Assembly: GCA_030148915.1 (NCBI GenBank)
Contig: JASBSN010000135.1
Location: 1-35,054, forward strand
Length of the DNA stretch: 35,054 nucleotides
Direction of reading: 5' to 3'
Origin: Thiogranum sp.
GTDB taxonomy: Bacteria; Pseudomonadota; Gammaproteobacteria; DSM-19610
Shown here piece after piece: positions 8,302 to 17,271 of this stretch (within the stretch, counting starts at the first letter, position 1; every line of letters begins with the position of its first letter). The position numbers and the translations under genes are program-made. The notes beneath the pieces are model-generated. The model made no database searches, was not told the DNA's origin, and saw only the letters and a program-made list of their open reading frames with translations.

Positions 8302-9381
8302 ATGCCCTTTCGCCCACGCTACACCGGCCTGATCAACAAATACCGCGACCGGCTGCCGGTCCATGACGATACCCGGATCATCAGTCTGGGCGAGGGCAAT
8401 ACGCCGCTGATACGTCTCAACAACATTCCGCGCGACAGCGGACGCAATGTCGATATTTACGTCAAATACGAGGGCTTGAATCCGACCGGTTCGTTCAAGG
8501 ATCGCGGCATGACCATGGCGGTGACCAAAGCCGTCGAGGACGGCTGCAAGGCGGTGATTTGCGCCTCGACGGGCAATACCTCGGCCTCGGCGGCGGCTTA
8601 CGCGGCGCGCGCCGGTATTGCCGCCTTCGTGCTGATCCCGGAAGGAAAGATCGCCTTAGGCAAGCTGGCTCAGGCGATGATGCACGGCGCCGTGGTGCTG
8701 CAGATCCGCGGTAATTTCGACGAAGGCATGCAGTTGGTGAAAGAGGTCGCCGAAAACACGCCGGTGACCATCGTTAATTCCATCAACCCGTTTCGTCTGC
8801 AGGGACAGAAAACCGCCGCCTTTGAAATTATCGAGGAACTGGAGCGCGCGCCCGACTTTCATTGCCTGCCGGTCGGGAACGCGGGCAACATCAGCGCCCA
8901 CTGGATGGGCTACGACGAATACTTCGAACACGGCATTGTCAATAATCGGCCGCGCATGGTCGGTTATCAGGCCAGCGGCGCGGCGCCATTCCTGCGCGGC
9001 GCCATGGTCGACAACCCGGATACCGTGGCCACCGCCATCCGTATCGGTCATCCGCAGTCCTGGGACAAAGCCTGGAAAGTGCGGGAGGCCTCGGATGGCT
9101 GGTTCGATGAGTGCAGCGATGAGGAAATTCTCGCCGCGCAGAAGCTGCTGACGGAAAAAGAAGGCGTTTTCTGCGAACCGGCCTCGGCCACCTCGCTGGC
9201 CGGCGCCCTGCGCGATATCGCCAGCGGCAAGATCCCCGAGGGCAGTTCGGTGGTCTGCACGCTGACCGGCCACGGTCTGAAAGATCCGGATACTGCGATC
9301 AAACAGTGTGCCGGCAGCGTCATCAGCGTCGACGCCGCGCTCGGGCCGGTGCGCCAGGCGATTGTGGAGAATCTGGCCTGA
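8302..9381 (+). CDS. thrC: Threonine synthase
   Basis: The 359-residue, PLP-dependent (fold type II) enzyme converts O-phosphohomoserine to threonine, completing the pathway that hom feeds. The PLP lysine is K66 in N-P-T-G-S-F-K-D-R-G-M, and the phosphate loop S-T-G-N-T-S-A-S follows at about 89-96. Length matches the short bacterial ThrC type. The ATG has AAAGG nine bases upstream. It is separated from hom by a 242-base repeat-bearing gap, so it may have its own promoter or depend on read-through. Confidence 0.96.
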   Translation: MPFRPRYTGLINKYRDRLPVHDDTRIISLGEGNTPLIRLNNIPRDSGRNVDIYVKYEGLNPTGSFKDRGMTMAVTKAVEDGCKAVICASTGNTSASAAAYAARAGIAAFVLIPEGKIALGKLAQAMMHGAVVLQIRGNFDEGMQLVKEVAENTPVTIVNSINPFRLQGQKTAAFEIIEELERAPDFHCLPVGNAGNISAHWMGYDEYFEHGIVNNRPRMVGYQASGAAPFLRGAMVDNPDTVATAIRIGHPQSWDKAWKVREASDGWFDECSDEEILAAQKLLTEKEGVFCEPASATSLAGALRDIASGKIPEGSSVVCTLTGHGLKDPDTAIKQCAGSVISVDAALGPVRQAIVENLA

Positions 9382-10427
9382 GGGGCACGGTCAGTCTGCT
9401 CGTACCGGGACTGGCCGCCAAGTTTGCCGGTTACGCTACTGCGGCGTTGCCGGGCGCACCGGCGCTCTCCCGGTGGCTCAGGCGGGCCCTGGTTTGCCGC
9501 TTCGATGCCTCGTGGTGTGAGGAGGCAATTGCCGCTTTGTGCGGCGGCGACAGCGCGCTCCCGCCGCCCGTCGCAGCGCTCAGTTACCGTGCGGATTTCG
9601 GCGCCCCGGCGCCGGGCTGGTGTCTGCGCGCCGACCCGGTACATTTGCGCGCCGACAGCGGCGGCCTGGTGCTGTTCGACGCCGCGGCGTTCGCGCTCGA
9701 GGCGCAGGAAAGCCAGGCGCTGATCGCCACCCTGGCCGAGCACCTGCGCTCGGATCACTGGCAACTGGTCAGTCGCCATCCGCAGCGCTGGTACCTGCTC
9801 GGCGAGCGTGCGCAGCGGCTCGTCACGCCGGCGCTGCCAACGGTGCGCGCCGGGCGCGTTGGCGCCACACCCTACGGTGGTGAGGACGCGCCGCAGTGGA
9901 TGGGTCGCAGCAATGAAATGCAGATGCTGCTGCACAGTCACAGCATCAACCGCGAACGCGCCGAGCGCGGGCAGGCGGCTGTCAACAGCGTCTGGCTGTG
10001 GGGTGAGAGCGGCGCGCAGAGGCGGCCGATGCCGCGATATACGCAGATTCTCGCCGACAATACCTTCGCCCGCGGTCTGGCCGTCGACGCCGCCCTGGCG
10101 GATCCTCAGTTGCCGGCGAATGCCCGCGAGCTGTTCAGCGCTGCGCGCCCGCCCGCGGATGTTCTCGTGGTGCTGGAAGATTGCCGCGATGCGGCGGCCT
10201 ACGAGGACCTCGAGGCGTGGGCCGCGGCGCTTGCGCGCCTGGAGCGCGATTGGTTCGCGCCGCTAGTCGCCGCCGTGCAGCGGCGCCAGCTCGACAGCAT
10301 CCTGCTGTACCCGCTCAACGGCCACTGTTACCGTCTGACACGCCGGCGTTTGCACGCTTTCTGGAAAGGCGCCGGTGACTATCGCACGCAGACGGATTTT
10401 CGCCGCTCCTCGGCGACCCGTGTTTAG
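9378..10427 (+). CDS. RpfE-like conserved protein (COG4255 type, sometimes named phosphoglycerate mutase-like)
   Basis: A conserved protein of about 350 residues, encoded directly upstream of recJ as in many beta- and gammaproteobacteria. In Xanthomonas the gene beside recJ in the rpf cluster is rpfE. Recognisable is the block R-S-N-E-M-Q-M-L-L-H, then a run of N-x-x-R-E and V-N-S-V-W-L-W-G-x-G (about residues 175-215). The molecular function is not known to me. The start is unusual: homology-like sequence (T-V-S-L-L-V-P-G-L) begins right after the thrC stop with no ATG, GTG or TTG in place. A CTG at 9378 overlaps the thrC TGA as CTGA and has TGGAGA at 9365-9370 at good spacing, so CTG initiation is proposed. 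Alternatives are a GTG at 9306 inside thrC or a TTG at 9447 that would cut conserved residues. Confidence 0.75.
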   Translation: MRGTVSLLVPGLAAKFAGYATAALPGAPALSRWLRRALVCRFDASWCEEAIAALCGGDSALPPPVAALSYRADFGAPAPGWCLRADPVHLRADSGGLVLFDAAAFALEAQESQALIATLAEHLRSDHWQLVSRHPQRWYLLGERAQRLVTPALPTVRAGRVGATPYGGEDAPQWMGRSNEMQMLLHSHSINRERAERGQAAVNSVWLWGESGAQRRPMPRYTQILADNTFARGLAVDAALADPQLPANARELFSAARPPADVLVVLEDCRDAAAYEDLEAWAAALARLERDWFAPLVAAVQRRQLDSILLYPLNGHCYRLTRRRLHAFWKGAGDYRTQTDFRRSSATRV

Positions 10428-10465
10428 TACGTGCCCCGTAAACATTTGCGAGCCTTGGTATACCC

Positions 10466-12196
10466 ATGACCACTATTGTCACCCGAACAGTTGACGAGCG
10501 GGCCGTGCGGCAGCTCGCGGGCCTTGTTCATCCGGCGCTGCAGCGGATCTTTGCCGCCCGTCAGGTGTGCAGCGAAGCGGAATTGGATCCCGCCCTTGAG
10601 CATCTGCACCGTCCCGCCGCACTGTTGGGTATCGAGCGCGCCGTGCGGCTGTTACACCAGGCGCTGGAACAGCAACAGCGTATTCTGGTGGTGGGCGACT
10701 TCGACGCCGACGGCGCTACCAGCAGCGCACTGGTGGTTGGCGCGCTGCGCGATTTCGGCGCCGCCGAGGTGGACTACCTGGTCCCCAACCGTTTTGAGTA
10801 CGGTTACGGCCTGACACCGGAAATCGTCGCGGTGGCGGCGCGCCGCTCGCCACAGCTGATTATCACGGTGGACAACGGTATTTCCAGCTGCGACGGGGTC
10901 GCCGCCGCACGCCAACGGGGTATACCGGTCCTGGTCACCGATCATCACCTGCCCGGCAGCGCGCTGCCGGAGGCCGCGGCCATCGTCAACCCCAATCAGC
11001 CTGGCGATACCTTTCCCAGTAAGGCGCTGGCAGGCGTCGGCGTGGCGTTTTACCTGATGATGGCGTTGCGCGCCGGGCTCCAATCGAGCGGCTGGTTTGC
11101 GGCGCGCGACAGGGCCCGGCCCAATCTCGCCAAGTACCTCGATCTGGTGGCGCTCGGCACCGTCGCCGATCTGGTGCCGCTGGACCGCAATAACCGTATC
11201 CTCGTCCAACAGGGGCTGCGGCGCATCCGCGCCGGACACGGCCGGCCCGGTATCCGGGCGCTGCTGGAAGTGGCGGGGCGCAACACCCGACGGGTGGTGG
11301 CGGCCGATTTCGGTTTTGCCGCCGGCCCGCGGCTTAACGCCGCCGGCAGGCTGGATGACATGTCGCTCGGGATTGAATGCCTGTTGTGCGAAGATCCGCA
11401 ACGGGCATTGGATCTGGCGCAACGCTTGGACGCACTGAACCGCGAGCGGCGTGAAATCGAGGCCGATATGAAACAGCAGGCGCTACGGGCCCTCGAGGCG
11501 TTGCAGCTCGGCGAGGCCCCCCTGCCGGCTGGCTTGTGCCTGTACGATGCCGCCTGGCACCAGGGCGTCATCGGCATTCTGGCCTCGCGCATCAAGGAGC
11601 AGTTTCACCGCCCTGTGATTGCCTTCGCCCGAGCGGGGGACAACGCCTTAAAGGGGTCGGCGCGCTCCATCCCGGGCCTGCATATCCGCGACACGCTGGA
11701 TGCCATTGCCGCGCGCCACCCGCAACTGCTGCAGAAATTCGGCGGCCACGCCATGGCGGCCGGCCTGTCACTCGCCGAGAGCGATCTAAAAGCCTTCCGC
11801 AGCGCGTTCGAGGATGAGTTGAGCACGCGGCTCGACGGCCGGTCGCTGCACGGCGTGCTGGAATCGGACGGACAACTGGGCGAAGATGACTTGGCGCTGG
11901 AGTTCTCGGAACTGTTGCGCGATGCCGGACCCTGGGGGCAGGGTTTTCCGGAGCCGTTGTTTGATGGAGAATTCATCGTGCTGGCGCAACGCATAGTCGG
12001 TAAAGATCACCTCAAGCTCTCGCTGCGCCCGCTGGCCGGTACGCGCACCCTGGATGCCATCGCCTTCAACCAGGCCGCGCAAGCACCGCACACCGGCCAA
12101 CGGCTGCGTTTGGCCTACCGCTTGGACAGCAACGAATACCGCGGTGCACTCAGCGTGCAGTTGGTCGTCGAACACTTCGAGGCGCTGAACGACTGA
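10466..12196 (+). CDS. recJ: Single-stranded-DNA-specific exonuclease RecJ
   Basis: The 576-residue DHH-superfamily nuclease degrades single-stranded DNA 5' to 3' in recombination and mismatch or base-excision repair. The motifs V-V-G-D-F-D-A-D-G-A-T (residues 76-86), V-D-N-G-I-S (135-140) and D-H-H (159-161) supply the metal ligands. The DHHA1-type segment with the G-G-H-A-M-A-A-G-L motif follows in the C-terminal half, then an OB-like domain. Length equals that of the E. coli enzyme. The gene starts 38 bases after the RpfE-like gene, and its TGA is directly followed by the ATG of the DUF2835 gene. Confidence 0.96.
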   Translation: MTTIVTRTVDERAVRQLAGLVHPALQRIFAARQVCSEAELDPALEHLHRPAALLGIERAVRLLHQALEQQQRILVVGDFDADGATSSALVVGALRDFGAAEVDYLVPNRFEYGYGLTPEIVAVAARRSPQLIITVDNGISSCDGVAAARQRGIPVLVTDHHLPGSALPEAAAIVNPNQPGDTFPSKALAGVGVAFYLMMALRAGLQSSGWFAARDRARPNLAKYLDLVALGTVADLVPLDRNNRILVQQGLRRIRAGHGRPGIRALLEVAGRNTRRVVAADFGFAAGPRLNAAGRLDDMSLGIECLLCEDPQRALDLAQRLDALNRERREIEADMKQQALRALEALQLGEAPLPAGLCLYDAAWHQGVIGILASRIKEQFHRPVIAFARAGDNALKGSARSIPGLHIRDTLDAIAARHPQLLQKFGGHAMAAGLSLAESDLKAFRSAFEDELSTRLDGRSLHGVLESDGQLGEDDLALEFSELLRDAGPWGQGFPEPLFDGEFIVLAQRIVGKDHLKLSLRPLAGTRTLDAIAFNQAAQAPHTGQRLRLAYRLDSNEYRGALSVQLVVEHFEALND

Positions 12197-12439
12197 ATGG
12201 GCGCCGATAACGAGGTCCGCGAATTCACCGTGACGCTGTCTATCGAGCGCGCGGAATACGAACGCCTCTACCGCGGTCAGGCGACAACGGTAGTGGCGCG
12301 CGACAGCCGCGGTATCACCGTGCAGTTCCCGGCTCAGGCGTTGCGTGCGTTTCTCAACCACACCGGTATCAGCGGCACCTTTCTCATCCGCATCGACCGC
12401 AATAACCGTCTGCTCGACATCCGTCGCCAGGACGGCTAG
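12197..12439 (+). CDS. DUF2835 family protein
   Basis: The 80-residue protein fits DUF2835: an N-terminal beta-rich half with Y-x-R-L-Y-R-G-Q-A-x-x-V-V-A-R, then V-Q-F-P-A-x-A-L-R-x-F-(L/V)-x-H-x-G-I-x-G and a closing D-x-N-N-R-L-L-D-I-R-R. The function of the family is unknown. The start codon abuts the recJ stop without any gap, which points to coupled translation, and a strong terminator follows, so it is the last gene of the run from thrC or the RpfE-like gene. Confidence 0.85.
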   Translation: MGADNEVREFTVTLSIERAEYERLYRGQATTVVARDSRGITVQFPAQALRAFLNHTGISGTFLIRIDRNNRLLDIRRQDG

Positions 12440-12504
12440 CCCGCGTTTCTCACCGCGGCTCGTCGCGGTCGAGCGGCGGTGAGAAATACGGGTTGGGGTT
12501 TTTT
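12440..12504 (+). terminator. Rho-independent terminator after the DUF2835 gene
   Basis: CCCGCGTTTCTCACCGC (12440-12456) pairs with GCGGTGAGAAATACGGG (12476-12492), 15 of 17 positions complementary. A short GC-rich inner region lies between the arms, and six T residues follow at 12499-12504. Confidence 0.8.
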
Positions 12505-12532
12505 GCCAGCAGATCCTCTAAGCCGGTATGAT
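12503..12532 (+). promoter_or_regulatory. Candidate sigma-70 promoter of prfB-lysS
   Basis: TTGCCA at 12503-12508, an 18-base spacer and TATGAT at 12527-12532 lie between the preceding terminator and prfB, giving an expected start near 12539. The -35 box overlaps the terminator T-tract by two bases. Confidence 0.55.
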
Positions 12533-12578
12533 AGCCGACTTTGTCTAACCACCGGTTCTGCCGGTTTGTGGAGCCATT

Positions 12579-13674
12579 TTGGAAGTCAATCCAGTCATTC
12601 AGCACATCCGGGATCTGCAAGGGCGCTCAGAGGCCCTGAGGGGGTATCTTTGACTACGACGCCAAGCGTGAACAGCTGGTAGAAGTCTGCCGGGAACTCG
12701 AGGTGCCCGAGGTCTGGAACGACCCGGAGCGGGCCCAGAGCCTGGGGCGGGAACGGGCGCGCCTGGAAGAGGTGGTCGAGACCCTCGGCGGCATAGACGC
12801 CGGTCTGCAGGATGCTGCCGATCTGCTCACGCTGGCCAGTGAGGAGGACGACCAGGCCACTGTCGAGTCGGTGATGGCCGATGTCGATGCTATGGAAGCG
12901 CGCGTCGCCGCGTTGGAATTTCGGCGCATGTTTTCCGGCGAAATGGACCCCAACAATGCCTTTGTCGACATCCAGGCCGGTTCCGGCGGCACCGAGGCGC
13001 AGGACTGGGCCAACATGCTGCTGCGCATGTACCTGCGCTGGGCTGAGCGCCACGCCTTCCGGACCGACCTGATTGAGGTGTCCGCCGGTGAAGTGGCGGG
13101 TATCAAGAGCGCCACGATCAAAATCGACGGCGATCATGCCTTCGGTTGGTTGCGCACCGAGATAGGTGTGCATCGCCTGGTGCGCAAATCCCCGTTCGAT
13201 TCCGGCAACCGCCGCCATACTTCGTTCGCCGCGGTGTTTGTCTCACCGGAGGTTGACGACGATCTGGATATCGAAATCAATCCGGCGGATTTGCGCATCG
13301 ATGTCTACCGCGCCAGCGGCGCCGGCGGCCAGCACGTGAACCGGACCGAGTCGGCCGTGCGCATTACCCATGAGCCCAGTGGCATCGTGGTGCAGTGCCA
13401 GAACGACCGCTCACAGCATAAAAATAAAGCCACCGCCATGAAACAACTGAAAGCCAAACTGTACGAACTGGAAGTGCAGAAACGCAACGCCGACCAACAG
13501 GCGTTGGAAGACAGTAAATCAGACATTGGTTGGGGCAGTCAGATCCGCTCCTATGTGCTCGATCAGTCGCGCATCAAAGATCTGCGCACCGGGGTGGAAA
13601 GCGGCAACACCCAGGCCGTGCTGGACGGCGACTTGGATGAGTTCATCGAAGCCAGCCTGAAAAGTGGTCTCTAG
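12579..13674 (+). CDS. prfB: Peptide chain release factor 2, expressed by programmed +1 frameshift
   Basis: RF2 releases the finished peptide at UGA and UAA codons. Translation starts at TTG 12579 with GGAG at 12570-12573; an ATT at 12576 matches the position of some starts but is too close to the SD. The first 24 codons end in C-T-T followed by in-frame TGA at 12651-12653; reading resumes in +1 at GAC 12652, giving about 364 residues against 365 in E. coli. The stop-recognition tripeptide S-P-F (in [12 protein letters not shown]) and the catalytic G-G-Q motif ([11 protein letters not shown]) are present. The true gene is longer than the uninterrupted open frame, which only covers the second segment. 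lysS follows after 29 bases. Confidence 0.95.
12639..12653 (+). promoter_or_regulatory. Programmed +1 frameshift site of prfB
   Basis: The sequence AGGGGGTATCTTTGA carries the internal Shine-Dalgarno-like AGGGGG (12639-12644), the slippery CTT codon and the UGA stop, followed by C. This is the classical RF2 autoregulatory signal: when RF2 is scarce the ribosome pauses at UGA and shifts to make more RF2. Confidence 0.97.
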
Positions 13675-13703
13675 GGCCGACCAACACCAGAGAAGCAAAT
13701 ACC

Positions 13704-15188
13704 ATGAGCGACCAGGAAGACGAACACAAACTCATCGCCCAGCGCCGGCAGAAACTCGCCCAATTGCGCGATCAGGGCGTGGCTTTTCCCAATGCGTTCC
13801 GCCGCGACGCCCTGGCGGCTGAAATTCTCGCCCAATACGGCGACAAGGACGCAGCCTGGTTCGAAGAAAACAGCATCCGCGTCAAGGTCGCCGGTCGCAT
13901 GATGGGCAAGCGCGTGATGGGCAAAGCCAGCTTCGCGCACATTCAGGACATGAGCGGACGGGTGCAATTGTTCGTGCAGCGCGACAATCTGCCCGAGGGG
14001 CGCTACGCGGCATTTAAAGCCTGGGATGTGGGTGACATTATCAGCGCCGAGGGCCATCTGTTCACCACCAAAACCGGGGAATTGTCGATCAAGGCCGACA
14101 CTATCTGCCTGCTTACCAAGTCATTGCGCCCGCTACCGGAGAAATTCCACGGCCTCACCGACCAGGAGACCCGTTATCGCCAGCGTTACCTGGATCTGAT
14201 CATGAATCAGGACTCGCGTCAGACCTTCGTGGTGCGTTCGCGGATCGTGCAGTTCATTCGCGAATTTCTCAACCGGCGCGGCTTCCTGGAAGTTGAGACG
14301 CCGATGATGCAGCCCATCCCGGGTGGCGCGGCGGCGCGCCCGTTCTCGACCTATCACAACGCGCTCGACATGCAGCTCTATCTGCGCATTGCCCCCGAGC
14401 TGTACCTTAAGCGCCTGGTGGTTGGCGGTTTCGAGAGAGTCTATGAGATCAACCGCAACTTTCGCAACGAAGGTCTTTCGACGCGCCACAATCCGGAATT
14501 CACCATGCTTGAGTTCTACGAAGCCTACGCCGATTATGGCGATCTGATGGACACCACCGAATCGTTGCTGCGCGAGATGGCCGAAGAGATACTCGGTGGC
14601 ACCCGCCTGGCGTATCAGGGCGAGAATTTCGATTTCGGCAAGCCGTTCACGCGCCTGACGGTCAAGCAATCGATCCTGCGGTTCAACCCGGAGTTAGCTC
14701 CGGCGCAGCTGGACGATTTGCAGGCCGCACGCGCCGTCGCCCACAGCTTGGATATTCCGGTGAAAGACAGCTATGGCCTCGGCAAGGTGCAGATTGAAAT
14801 TTTCGAGAAGACCGTTGAGCATCGACTCATGGATCCGACCTTCATTACCGCCTATCCGACCGAAGTCTCACCGCTGGCGCGACGCAATGATAACGATCCC
14901 TTTGTCACCGATCGCTTTGAGTTTTTTGTCGGTGGGCGCGAAATCGCCAACGGTTTTTCCGAGCTCAACGACCCCGAGGATCAGGCCGAGCGCTTTCGCC
15001 GCCAGGTCGAGGAAAAAGAGGCGGGCGACGACGAAGCCATGCACTACGATGAAGATTATGTTCGCGCCCTCGAGCACGGTATGCCACCGACAGCGGGCGA
15101 AGGCATCGGCATTGACCGGCTGGTGATGCTGTTTACCGACTCGGCGTCGATTCGCGATGTGCTGCTGTTCCCGCACATGCGGCCCTAG
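13704..15188 (+). CDS. lysS: Lysyl-tRNA synthetase, class II
   Basis: The 494-residue enzyme charges tRNA-Lys. It has an N-terminal OB-fold anticodon-binding domain (V-A-G-R-M-M-G-K-R through F-V-Q-R-D) and a class II catalytic core. Motif 2 is [15 protein letters not shown] and motif 3 is [10 protein letters not shown], followed by R-D-V-L-L-F-P. The length is typical of LysS/LysU. prfB-lysS is a conserved pair in gammaproteobacteria and these two are probably one transcript. The TAG stop directly abuts the stop of the converging HDOD gene. Confidence 0.97.
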   Translation: MSDQEDEHKLIAQRRQKLAQLRDQGVAFPNAFRRDALAAEILAQYGDKDAAWFEENSIRVKVAGRMMGKRVMGKASFAHIQDMSGRVQLFVQRDNLPEGRYAAFKAWDVGDIISAEGHLFTTKTGELSIKADTICLLTKSLRPLPEKFHGLTDQETRYRQRYLDLIMNQDSRQTFVVRSRIVQFIREFLNRRGFLEVETPMMQPIPGGAAARPFSTYHNALDMQLYLRIAPELYLKRLVVGGFERVYEINRNFRNEGLSTRHNPEFTMLEFYEAYADYGDLMDTTESLLREMAEEILGGTRLAYQGENFDFGKPFTRLTVKQSILRFNPELAPAQLDDLQAARAVAHSLDIPVKDSYGLGKVQIEIFEKTVEHRLMDPTFITAYPTEVSPLARRNDNDPFVTDRFEFFVGGREIANGFSELNDPEDQAERFRRQVEEKEAGDDEAMHYDEDYVRALEHGMPPTAGEGIGIDRLVMLFTDSASIRDVLLFPHMRP

Positions 15189-16025
15189 TTACTGAAACAT
15201 TTTCTGCACTTGTTCGATTTGCTCGGCGACGTCGGTCAGTTCGATTTCGTGCACATCCACTTCCAGTCCCAGACGCTGAAAAGCGCTCACCTGGCCCCAG
15301 TCCGCGCGCGCCAGGGGGTGATCGCTGTCAATGTGGCTTTGCAGATTGGCGACCTGCACCAGGTCCACCAGGTCGGCCGGCCCGGCGTGTTGCCGGTCGA
15401 GGTTTTCGTGCTCCGCGGCCACCGCGATCAGCGCTTCGGGAAATTGCCAATGCTTGAGGATGGCGCCGCCGATGCGCGCATGCAGGCGGTCGATCAGCTG
15501 GTCGAGCAGGCCGGGCGTGTCGAGCAGCTCGTCGCGCTCTTCGGCACGGTAGAGTATCGGCAGAATGCCGATGTCGTGAATCAGCCCCGCCAGCATCGCC
15601 TGGTCGGGAAGAATACCCGGGGTGCGGCCGGTCAGCGCGCGGGCAATGGCGGCCACCTGCACGCTGTGTTCCCAGACCTCGCGCAGTTTCTGATCGACCA
15701 GGTCGTTGGTCGCCTGGAACATCTGCTTCATAACCTGGCTGGTGACCAGATTGCGTACCAGCTTGTTGCCCAGGCGCGAGATCACCATCGATAAGCGGTC
15801 GATTTCGTTGCGACCGCGGTAAAGCGGAGAATTGGCCACCTGGATGAGCCGTGCCGAGAGCGCTGCGTCCTGCGCGATGGTATCGGCAATCTGATGAGCG
15901 TTGGCGTCTTCGTCGTCGACCACCTCGCGCACCCGCAGGGCGACTTCCGGTAGTGTCGGCAATTGCAGCTGACCGGTTTCCAGGTCCTTTATCAATTCCT
16001 CGACGAAAGTTTCTTCCGATTCCAT
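15189..16025 (-). CDS. HDOD-domain signalling protein
   Basis: The 278-residue protein is built almost entirely of an HDOD domain, an HD-related module without the full HD catalytic set that is found in regulatory and signalling proteins. Visible are L-P-T-L-P-E-V-A-L-R-V (about 22-32), the I-x-x-D-A-A-L-S-A-R-L-I-Q-V-A-N-S-P-L-Y helix region, W-E-H-S-V-Q-V-A-A-I-A-R-A-L and G-L-I-H-D-I-G. No output domain is fused. AAAGGAG lies eight bases before the ATG. The partner and signal are unknown. Its stop codon touches the lysS stop codon, so no terminator can lie between these two converging genes. Confidence 0.9.
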   Translation of the reverse strand: MESEETFVEELIKDLETGQLQLPTLPEVALRVREVVDDEDANAHQIADTIAQDAALSARLIQVANSPLYRGRNEIDRLSMVISRLGNKLVRNLVTSQVMKQMFQATNDLVDQKLREVWEHSVQVAAIARALTGRTPGILPDQAMLAGLIHDIGILPILYRAEERDELLDTPGLLDQLIDRLHARIGGAILKHWQFPEALIAVAAEHENLDRQHAGPADLVDLVQVANLQSHIDSDHPLARADWGQVSAFQRLGLEVDVHEIELTDVAEQIEQVQKMFQ

Positions 16026-16094
16026 GCAGCGGGCTCCTTTAGGCCTTGGGGGCTCATCCCTATAGCGACTCGGCGGGCGGATTTTAAAGCCCGA

Positions 16095-17144
16095 TTATTC
16101 CTCCGCAAAAGAGTAGGGCAGGGGTTCGAGCCGCAGAGCCGGCCCGGCGGCACTGCCCAGATGCAGCGAGGGGTCCGTTGCCTCGGCCCGCTCGATCTGG
16201 ACCACCGCCAGGACGGCGTAATCGCCGTCGGGGTGGCCGGCCGCCGAGACCAACTGGCCACAGCTCTGCGTGGCGTCGGCGGCACAGTACAGCGCATCGC
16301 CCGGCTGCGGGGCGCTGTCGGCGGCAACGCGGCCACGGTACATGCGCCGTTTCAGTTTGCCCAGGTACTGCATACGGGCGACAATCTCCTGGCCGGTGTA
16401 ACAGCCTTTTTTGAAGCTGACCCCGCCGACCCGTTGCAGATTGATCATTTGCGGAATGAAAGCTTCGCGGGTCTGCGGGTAGATCACCGGGATTCCCGCC
16501 TGGATATCCAGCAGGCGCCAGGCTTCGGCGCCGACCGGCGCGCTACGCACATTGAGTTTGTCCCACAGCGACATCGCCCGCTCGGTGTCGGTAAACACCT
16601 CGTAACTGGGATAGATACCGTCCACTCGCACGACCACCAGGTTGTCCGTGGCGCGCACGCCACCGACCTCGGTGGGTAACTCGCCGGTGAAGTCGCGCAA
16701 CACCGCCTCGCTCTGATCGCCCGACAGACCAAGGTGAACGAACGCGTTGCTGGCGTCTTCGAGCGTCACCCGCGCGCGCAGCACATACATGCGCAGACGC
16801 TTGATGGTTTCCGCCGCCAACTCAGCGGGCAGACAAAGATAATAGCACTCGGCGTAGCGCAACAGCCGAAAGCTGGCGAGCAGACGGCCTTTGGGATTGC
16901 ACATACCACTGAGCTGGCTGCTCCGTGCCGTGACCTTGGTGAGATCATTGGTGAGCTGCCCCTGCAAAAAGGTCTCGGCATCCTCGCCGCGCACGGCGAT
17001 CAGCGCGTAGTGCGACAGATCGGCGAACACGTTTCCGGTCATCGCCACGCTGAGTTCGCGACGCAGGTTACCGTAATGCCTGACGCCGCCCTGATCGAAT
17101 TCGGCGCCGCCTTTTTGCAGGAATGTTTTCCACTCGTCAATCAT
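16095..17144 (-). CDS. ygfZ: Folate-binding protein YgfZ
   Basis: The 349-residue GcvT-like protein binds tetrahydrofolate and supports repair or assembly of certain Fe-S enzymes. The family signature K-G-C-Y-T-G-Q-E-I-V-A-R, containing the essential cysteine, is intact. The N-terminal half has the G-x-D-A-x-x-F-L-Q-G-Q-L-T-N-D pattern. The start at 17144 (MIDEWKTFL) is preferred; an open frame reaching 17306 would cover the divergent sdhC start. In E. coli ygfZ is divergent from sdhE-ygfX; here it is divergent from an sdh operon that carries those genes at its end, a sensible pairing since SdhB is itself an Fe-S protein. Confidence 0.93.
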   Translation of the reverse strand: MIDEWKTFLQKGGAEFDQGGVRHYGNLRRELSVAMTGNVFADLSHYALIAVRGEDAETFLQGQLTNDLTKVTARSSQLSGMCNPKGRLLASFRLLRYAECYYLCLPAELAAETIKRLRMYVLRARVTLEDASNAFVHLGLSGDQSEAVLRDFTGELPTEVGGVRATDNLVVVRVDGIYPSYEVFTDTERAMSLWDKLNVRSAPVGAEAWRLLDIQAGIPVIYPQTREAFIPQMINLQRVGGVSFKKGCYTGQEIVARMQYLGKLKRRMYRGRVAADSAPQPGDALYCAADATQSCGQLVSAAGHPDGDYAVLAVVQIERAEATDPSLHLGSAAGPALRLEPLPYSFAEE

Positions 17145-17234
17145 GTTACCTTGCCCGCAGTCGCCGCAGCGAATAATAGTCAATCCTGGGTGTTCTGTCA
17201 GCCATTGTAAATACTGGCGGTTTCCGCACACAGA

Positions 17235-17243
17235 TGGTATAAA
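17235..17243 (+). promoter_or_regulatory. Candidate extended -10 promoter of the sdh operon
   Basis: TGGTATAAA at 17235-17243 fits an extended -10 (TG-n-TATAAA) in the gap between ygfZ and sdhC. No good -35 is visible at 17 bases, which extended -10 promoters tolerate. Its expected start would lie about 20 bases before the sdhC ATG. Confidence 0.4.
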
Positions 17244-17271
17244 CCTCGAAACACTGCGTGTGTTGGATTCC

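Noticed and set aside
12579-12653. prfB as a frameshifted pseudogene
   Set aside because: The interrupting TGA is the conserved programmed frameshift site of RF2, with the internal AGGGGG and CTT-TGA-C.
16069-16094. Terminator after ygfZ from the hairpin CGGGC...GCCCG
   Set aside because: Only five base pairs with a ten-base loop, and no T-run on the ygfZ strand after it.
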